This document shows, in pieces, positions 60,491 to 64,000 of a stretch of DNA of 64,000 nt. Origin of the DNA: Thermococcaceae archaeon (GTDB lineage: Archaea > Methanobacteriota_B > Thermococci > Thermococcales > Thermococcaceae). Numbering within the stretch: position 1 is the stretch's first letter; every line of letters begins with the position of its first letter. The position numbers were made by a program, and so were the translations under genes. Under the pieces are notes generated by a model. The model ran no database searches. It saw only the letters and a program-made list of their open reading frames with translations, and was not told where the DNA came from. The DNA lies in the NCBI GenBank assembly GCA_030156945.1, contig JASGLT010000004.1:1-64000 (forward strand), in the 5' to 3' direction.

Positions 60491-60709
60491 ATGGGAGAGA
60501 ACGTTGAGGTCGTTGAAGCGGTTTACGAGAACGGCGTGCTGAAGCCGCTCAAGCCGCTGAAGCTGAAGGAGGGGGAGCATATAGTGATAAAGCTCTACAG
60601 GAAGGGCATAGTTGAGAAAACGGAAAAATTCAGGAAAATAATATCCCCCGAGAACTTCAAAGAAAGCCCTGAAGAGTACCTCCAGAAGCTCAGGGAGGAG
60701 AGGCTATGA
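60491..60709 (+). CDS. vapB: VapB-type antitoxin (AF2212/DUF104-like)
   Basis: A 72-residue protein: VEVVEAVYENGVLKPLKPLKLKEGE, the family's VYENGVLKPL hallmark, then a basic/acidic helical tail. GGTGGGAGA precedes the ATG. It overlaps vapC by four bases (ATGA). Confidence 0.88.
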   Translation: MGENVEVVEAVYENGVLKPLKPLKLKEGEHIVIKLYRKGIVEKTEKFRKIISPENFKESPEEYLQKLREERL

Positions 60710-61155
60710 AGGCTGTCCTCGATACCTCTGTTGTGGTTAATCTTTTTTCCAGTTTTTATCCCAACAGGTCTGAAGTCGCCAAAAGGATCGCCAGGCTCTC
60801 GGAAATGGGCGTTCTTGAAATCTATGCTCCGAGGCTCGGGGAGTTCGAGTTCATATCAGTCCTATCTAGATTCCTTCCCCAAGAGATGGTGAGGGAAGCT
60901 CACGAAGTATATATGGAACTCGTTGCAGATTTTGTGGGGGAAGGCCTTTTGTCCGATAGAATCCTTGAACTCGCCTTTTCAACCGGTTATCGCGTTCCTG
61001 ACCTTTACTTCGTTGCGACTGCGCAGTATATCAAAGCTTTCCTCCTCACAAACGACCGAAAAATGGCCGATATGGCCAGGTCCGCTGGTGTGAAGGCTTT
61101 CTACCTCGTTGAAGAGGCCGATGAGTTTTTCAAGCTTGCGGGGGTGAGTGGATGA
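60706..61155 (+). CDS. vapC: VapC-type PIN-domain toxin
   Basis: A 149-residue predicted RNase: [15 protein letters not shown] at the start, ELEF-type [12 protein letters not shown], then [35 protein letters not shown]. It overlaps vapB (four bases) and the GMP synthase glutaminase subunit (four bases), so it sits inside one translationally coupled unit. Confidence 0.9.
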   Translation: MKAVLDTSVVVNLFSSFYPNRSEVAKRIARLSEMGVLEIYAPRLGEFEFISVLSRFLPQEMVREAHEVYMELVADFVGEGLLSDRILELAFSTGYRVPDLYFVATAQYIKAFLLTNDRKMADMARSAGVKAFYLVEEADEFFKLAGVSG

Positions 61156-61718
61156 TAGTCATAATGGATAACGGCGGGCAGTACGTCCACAGGATTTGGA
61201 GAACCCTCCGCTACCTCGGCGTCGAGGCGAAAATAATCCCAAACACGACGCCGCTTGAGGAAATCAAGGCGATGAAGCCGAAGGGGATCATCTTCTCGGG
61301 AGGCCCGGACATCAACAAAACCGGGAACTGTTCCGCCATCCTGGAGCACTACGATGAGTTCAACGTTCCTATCCTCGGAATATGCCTCGGCCACCAGCTC
61401 ATAGCGAAGTACTTCGGCGGAAAGGTGGGAAGGGGCGAGAAGGCTGAGTACAGCCTTGTCGAGATAGAGATACTCGATGAGGATGATATCTTCAAAGGGC
61501 TTCCCAAGAAGCTGAAGGTCTGGGAGAGCCACATGGACGAGGTCAAGGAGCTTCCGCCCGGCTTTAAGCGCCTGGCTAAGAGTGAGACCTGTCCCGTCGA
61601 GGCAATGAAGCACGAGAGCCTCCCGATCTACGGCGTCCAGTTCCACCCAGAGGTCGCCCACACCGAGCATGGAGCTGAAGTATACCGCAACTTCGCGGAG
61701 CTGTGTGGAGAGCTTTAG
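61152..61718 (+). CDS. guaAA: GMP synthase glutamine amidotransferase subunit (GuaA subunit A)
   Basis: A 188-residue class I glutaminase: [31 protein letters not shown], nucleophile in [15 protein letters not shown], and the His/Glu pair in [11 protein letters not shown]. It hydrolyses glutamine for the ATP pyrophosphatase subunit at 59525. Its ATG is part of the vapC stop (ATGA), and GGGGTGAGTGG provides the binding site. Confidence 0.95.
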   Translation: MIVIMDNGGQYVHRIWRTLRYLGVEAKIIPNTTPLEEIKAMKPKGIIFSGGPDINKTGNCSAILEHYDEFNVPILGICLGHQLIAKYFGGKVGRGEKAEYSLVEIEILDEDDIFKGLPKKLKVWESHMDEVKELPPGFKRLAKSETCPVEAMKHESLPIYGVQFHPEVAHTEHGAEVYRNFAELCGEL

Positions 61719-61811
61719 TTCCTTCACCCATTTATTAAGTTCAAACCGACTGGATGTATTTTCTGACGAAAAACTTTTAAGCCATTTTTTCTTACATCAA
61801 TCTGTGGTACA

Positions 61812-62087
61812 ATGGGGCACACCATTTATTACAACACTGAGATAAGAAGATGGGAGGACTTCAAGAAGTTCCTGAAAAGGATTGCCCGCGGGCTTGGTTA
61901 TAGTTTGCTTCCTGAAAAGGAATGGATTATCCTGGTCCCTGATTCTGATGGGGTCGAGCCGCTCAAAATAAAGAAGTCAGGAGCCCATTCCGCAAAAACT
62001 TACCTCCGGGAGCCGTACCACTCAATATACCTGTTGATCCTCTACTCAGCCTCCGCTTTTGGTTCCGTTGAGGTCTGGGAGGACTGA
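61812..62087 (+). CDS. Small conserved hypothetical protein
   Basis: A 91-residue protein (MGHTIYYNTEIRRWEDFKKF, LLPEKEWIILVPDSDGVEPL). No family recognised. A box A (CTTTTAAG near 61777-61784) lies about 30 bases before the ATG; there is no strong binding site, so the message may be nearly leaderless. Its last 46 bases overlap the convergent gene at 62042. Confidence 0.6.
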   Translation: MGHTIYYNTEIRRWEDFKKFLKRIARGLGYSLLPEKEWIILVPDSDGVEPLKIKKSGAHSAKTYLREPYHSIYLLILYSASAFGSVEVWED

Positions 62088-62803
62088 GTTTCCTCTAAGA
62101 AGACCTCAAGAATTCTGACCGGGACACTGCTCCTGAACCTCCTCTCCTCCACGAGGAGTTTGACAATGCTCCCCACCCTGAGATCATCAACCGCCTCCAC
62201 CCAGTAAAAGCCGGGTTTAACGTTGGCAGCTATATCATCGTGGACGAAAACCCTTGCAAGGTCGTTTTTGATTTCCTCAACGACGCCATAGGTATAGTCC
62301 CTACCGTATCTCTCCTTAAAATACCATCTGAATGCAAGAACCACAACAAACACGGCAAATATGTAGAGGTAGTAGTGATAGAGCTCGGTAGCCACCCTCC
62401 TGAAGATGAGATACCCAAGGAAGGCCACAAAGGAAATTGTGGAGAGGACATAGTAGAAGAATCTATAGGGCTCGAGGTCTACAAAGTAATCCCCGTACTT
62501 TTTGAAAATCCACCTAAAGTAGAGGAGAAGCAGCAAGAAAAGCCCTGACAGGGGGATTATCCCACACCTGAAGACCACACAGATAAACGAGGCGACCAGG
62601 TAGGCAAGGAAAGCTATCTGGAGCCTGAGACTGAGGAATTCATGCGGAGTTAGCTCCCTCTTTACGAACCTGCGCAAAATGGTAAAGGATGGCGGCCTTT
62701 CCGCGGGGTGCGGGTTGATTATATCAACGACCGCCCGCGAAATACTCCTTGCAAAAGCCTCCCCCCTCTCGCCAACTGTGTAGAGAAAGTCCTCGAATCC
62801 CAT
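62042..62803 (-). CDS. Membrane protein, possibly DUF2101
   Basis: A 253-residue protein with about four membrane segments in the middle (LRLQIAFLAYLVASFICVVF, GIIPLSGLFLLLLLYFRWIF, YYVLSTISFVAFLGYLIF, YYLYIFAVFVVVLAFRWYF) and a C-terminal soluble part with small beta strands (KPGFYWVEAVDDLRVGSIVKLLVEE). The layout recalls DUF2101, an archaeal membrane family of unknown function; not confirmed. GAGGTGATAGC precedes the ATG. Confidence 0.65.
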   Translation of the reverse strand: MGFEDFLYTVGERGEAFARSISRAVVDIINPHPAERPPSFTILRRFVKRELTPHEFLSLRLQIAFLAYLVASFICVVFRCGIIPLSGLFLLLLLYFRWIFKKYGDYFVDLEPYRFFYYVLSTISFVAFLGYLIFRRVATELYHYYLYIFAVFVVVLAFRWYFKERYGRDYTYGVVEEIKNDLARVFVHDDIAANVKPGFYWVEAVDDLRVGSIVKLLVEERRFRSSVPVRILEVFLEETQSSQTSTEPKAEAE

Positions 62804-62812
62804 GCTATCACC

Positions 62813-64000
62813 TCAGGGACAGGTGTAGCCGTCCAGCAGCTGGCAGGCCCCCTGCGTTCCGAGGATCACCTTGGCGGTGTCTACGTCCAGGAAGAGGGGA
62901 ATCCGCGAAAGGTATACGGAAGTACCAAGGTCGATGTTGTAATAGTCCCCCTGTGAAATTCCCCACACCCGGTAACCATCTACCTTGCTACCCCCGCCAA
63001 AGTAGTATTTGAGGAAGTAGTAGTCAACGCTACTCTGTCCCTCCTCCAGGGGGATCTCGAGGAGCCTCATGAGGTTAAAGAGCTTCTCGTCATAGTTTGC
63101 ATGGGGCACCATGAAGCTTACAAGACCAATGGGATAATAACCCACCGGAGGCTTGTAGTTCAGCTCATCCTGCATTTCATGCGCCAAGGCAACGTAATCT
63201 TCGTGGTTCTCGTCGCTTCCCTCAAGGCGCTCGAAGAAGGACCAGCCGTCCTCGATGGCGAAGTACCTCTGATCCTGAATGCAGTCTATGAGAGGCTGGA
63301 GGTCGTATACGCTTCCTCCGATGGAGGCGCCTCCCGTGCTCGGCTTGAGCTCTACCGATGAAGAGACTGTGGCAGAGGGCATTACGGTGGCGTACTTCCT
63401 TATTCTGAGGGAGTCCACGTAATACTCGTAGCCCCCATGTATAACCACACGGTCAAAGGAGTTGTACGTGGTATCGCTGGCCGGAACCTCTGCGTAGGGC
63501 GTCGAAGTGGTGAGGTACCTGAGTGCCCAACCGGCACTTCCCTGCGTGTAGATCTGGAAGGTAATTTGAGGATTATCGAATATCATCCTGAAGAAGTACC
63601 ATTCATCCTCTGGAACGGACGTAGAGATAGACCACGACCCATCAGCTCCCCCATTATCCCTGATATCTATTTTTATGGATTCCCTGTTCTGGTTGTTGTT
63701 GTGAACCACGCCCATCGTGTATCCATCGTTGTTGGAATCCTCCAGCCCAAGCCTGTCCTGAGACCCTCCTCTCCAGTTCCTTGGTCTGTAAACATATCCC
63801 TCAAGTATGTAACCCCTTCCAATAGTTTTACCAATGAGCTTGTATCCACCGTTGGGATCATTCCTTTCGTCCTTCTTTAGACTGTATATCCCATCATAAG
63901 CCTGTTCACTTGATTGATACACGGCACCGTTACTGTAGTTTGACCACCCCTGCCAAGTCTCAAAGTCATCAAAAAAGTCGAACACTTTACTGGCGTCTCC
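62813..64000 (-). CDS. Large surface protein (DUF2341/LamG-like), N-terminus beyond the window
   Basis: The frame is open from its stop at 62813 to the right edge, so at least 395 codons are present and the N-terminus is missing. It contains DDFETWQGWSNYSNGAVYQS, RVVIHGGYEYYVDSLRIRKYA and a PSATVSSSVELK linker: the jelly-roll plus linker arrangement of archaeal DUF2341/concanavalin-like exported proteins. The C-terminal 150 residues (ALAHEMQDELNYKPPVGYYP, VILGTQGACQLLDGYTCP) are not recognised. It ends nine bases before the downstream membrane gene and is probably in the same transcript. Confidence 0.65.
   Translation of the reverse strand, partial: GDASKVFDFFDDFETWQGWSNYSNGAVYQSSEQAYDGIYSLKKDERNDPNGGYKLIGKTIGRGYILEGYVYRPRNWRGGSQDRLGLEDSNNDGYTMGVVHNNNQNRESIKIDIRDNGGADGSWSISTSVPEDEWYFFRMIFDNPQITFQIYTQGSAGWALRYLTTSTPYAEVPASDTTYNSFDRVVIHGGYEYYVDSLRIRKYATVMPSATVSSSVELKPSTGGASIGGSVYDLQPLIDCIQDQRYFAIEDGWSFFERLEGSDENHEDYVALAHEMQDELNYKPPVGYYPIGLVSFMVPHANYDEKLFNLMRLLEIPLEEGQSSVDYYFLKYYFGGGSKVDGYRVWGISQGDYYNIDLGTSVYLSRIPLFLDVDTAKVILGTQGACQLLDGYTCP

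Overview
The window looks like a piece of the chromosome of a hyperthermophilic archaeon of the order Thermococcales, most probably Thermococcus. The evidence is an archaeal-type phosphopantothenate synthetase, a group II chaperonin, aEF-1beta, the Nfn pair, PurP, Taw3, DUF257 and UPF0282 proteins, tRNA genes with encoded CCA, GGTG-type ribosome binding sites and TTTATAA-type box A promoters, several of them apparently leaderless. I saw no rRNA, CRISPR array or insertion sequence.

Layout. Bases 1-9200 hold the 5' part of a nicotinate phosphoribosyltransferase, a short-chain dehydrogenase, a secreted pair of unknown function, a UPF0282 metallo-hydrolase, a membrane transglutaminase-like protein, a Rossmann-like protein and nfnS-nfnL. 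Bases 9200-15600 carry phosphopantothenate synthetase, an HTH regulator, tRNA-Phe, tRNA-Gly and tRNA-Lys, DUF257, vapB-vapC-queC, pyrD, a zinc-ribbon protein and aEF-1beta. Bases 15600-31500 hold two ABC-2 export systems, a dolichol-kinase-like enzyme, a TPR protein, anaerobic ribonucleotide reductase nrdD-nrdG, a thermosome subunit, a lipoprotein, a vapC remnant, taw3 and an SF1 helicase. Bases 31700-39900 are cofactor and nucleotide genes: guaB, nadB, nadA, an NSS transporter, nadC, pdxS and pdxT. Bases 39900-61700 are a formate dehydrogenase-like gene and a large purine cluster: purF, purC, purM, purT, purD, a purP paralog, purS-Q-L-P, and the two-part GMP synthase interrupted by a vapBC pair. 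The right edge holds membrane and surface proteins.

How the genes work together. The purine genes give most of the route from PRPP to IMP and GMP. Several steps use free formate (PurT and PurP), and a formate dehydrogenase-like gene lies beside them. NadB, NadA and NadC make nicotinate mononucleotide de novo, and the enzyme at the left edge salvages nicotinate. Three toxin-antitoxin pairs are translationally coupled to metabolic genes (queC, fdhA, guaA).

Main observations. (1) purC, purD, purS and the divergent purT/purM promoter each carry two copies of an 18-bp imperfect palindrome exactly 42 bp apart, one on each side of box A; this is a strong candidate purine operator. (2) There are two unannotated box C/D sRNA candidates, one abutting a ribosome binding site. 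(3) A complete SurR-type site lies upstream of nfnS. (4) Paired palindromes precede nrdD. (5) An AT-rich two-gene membrane/helical module of unknown function interrupts the purine cluster. All calls come from reading the sequence; no database search was run.
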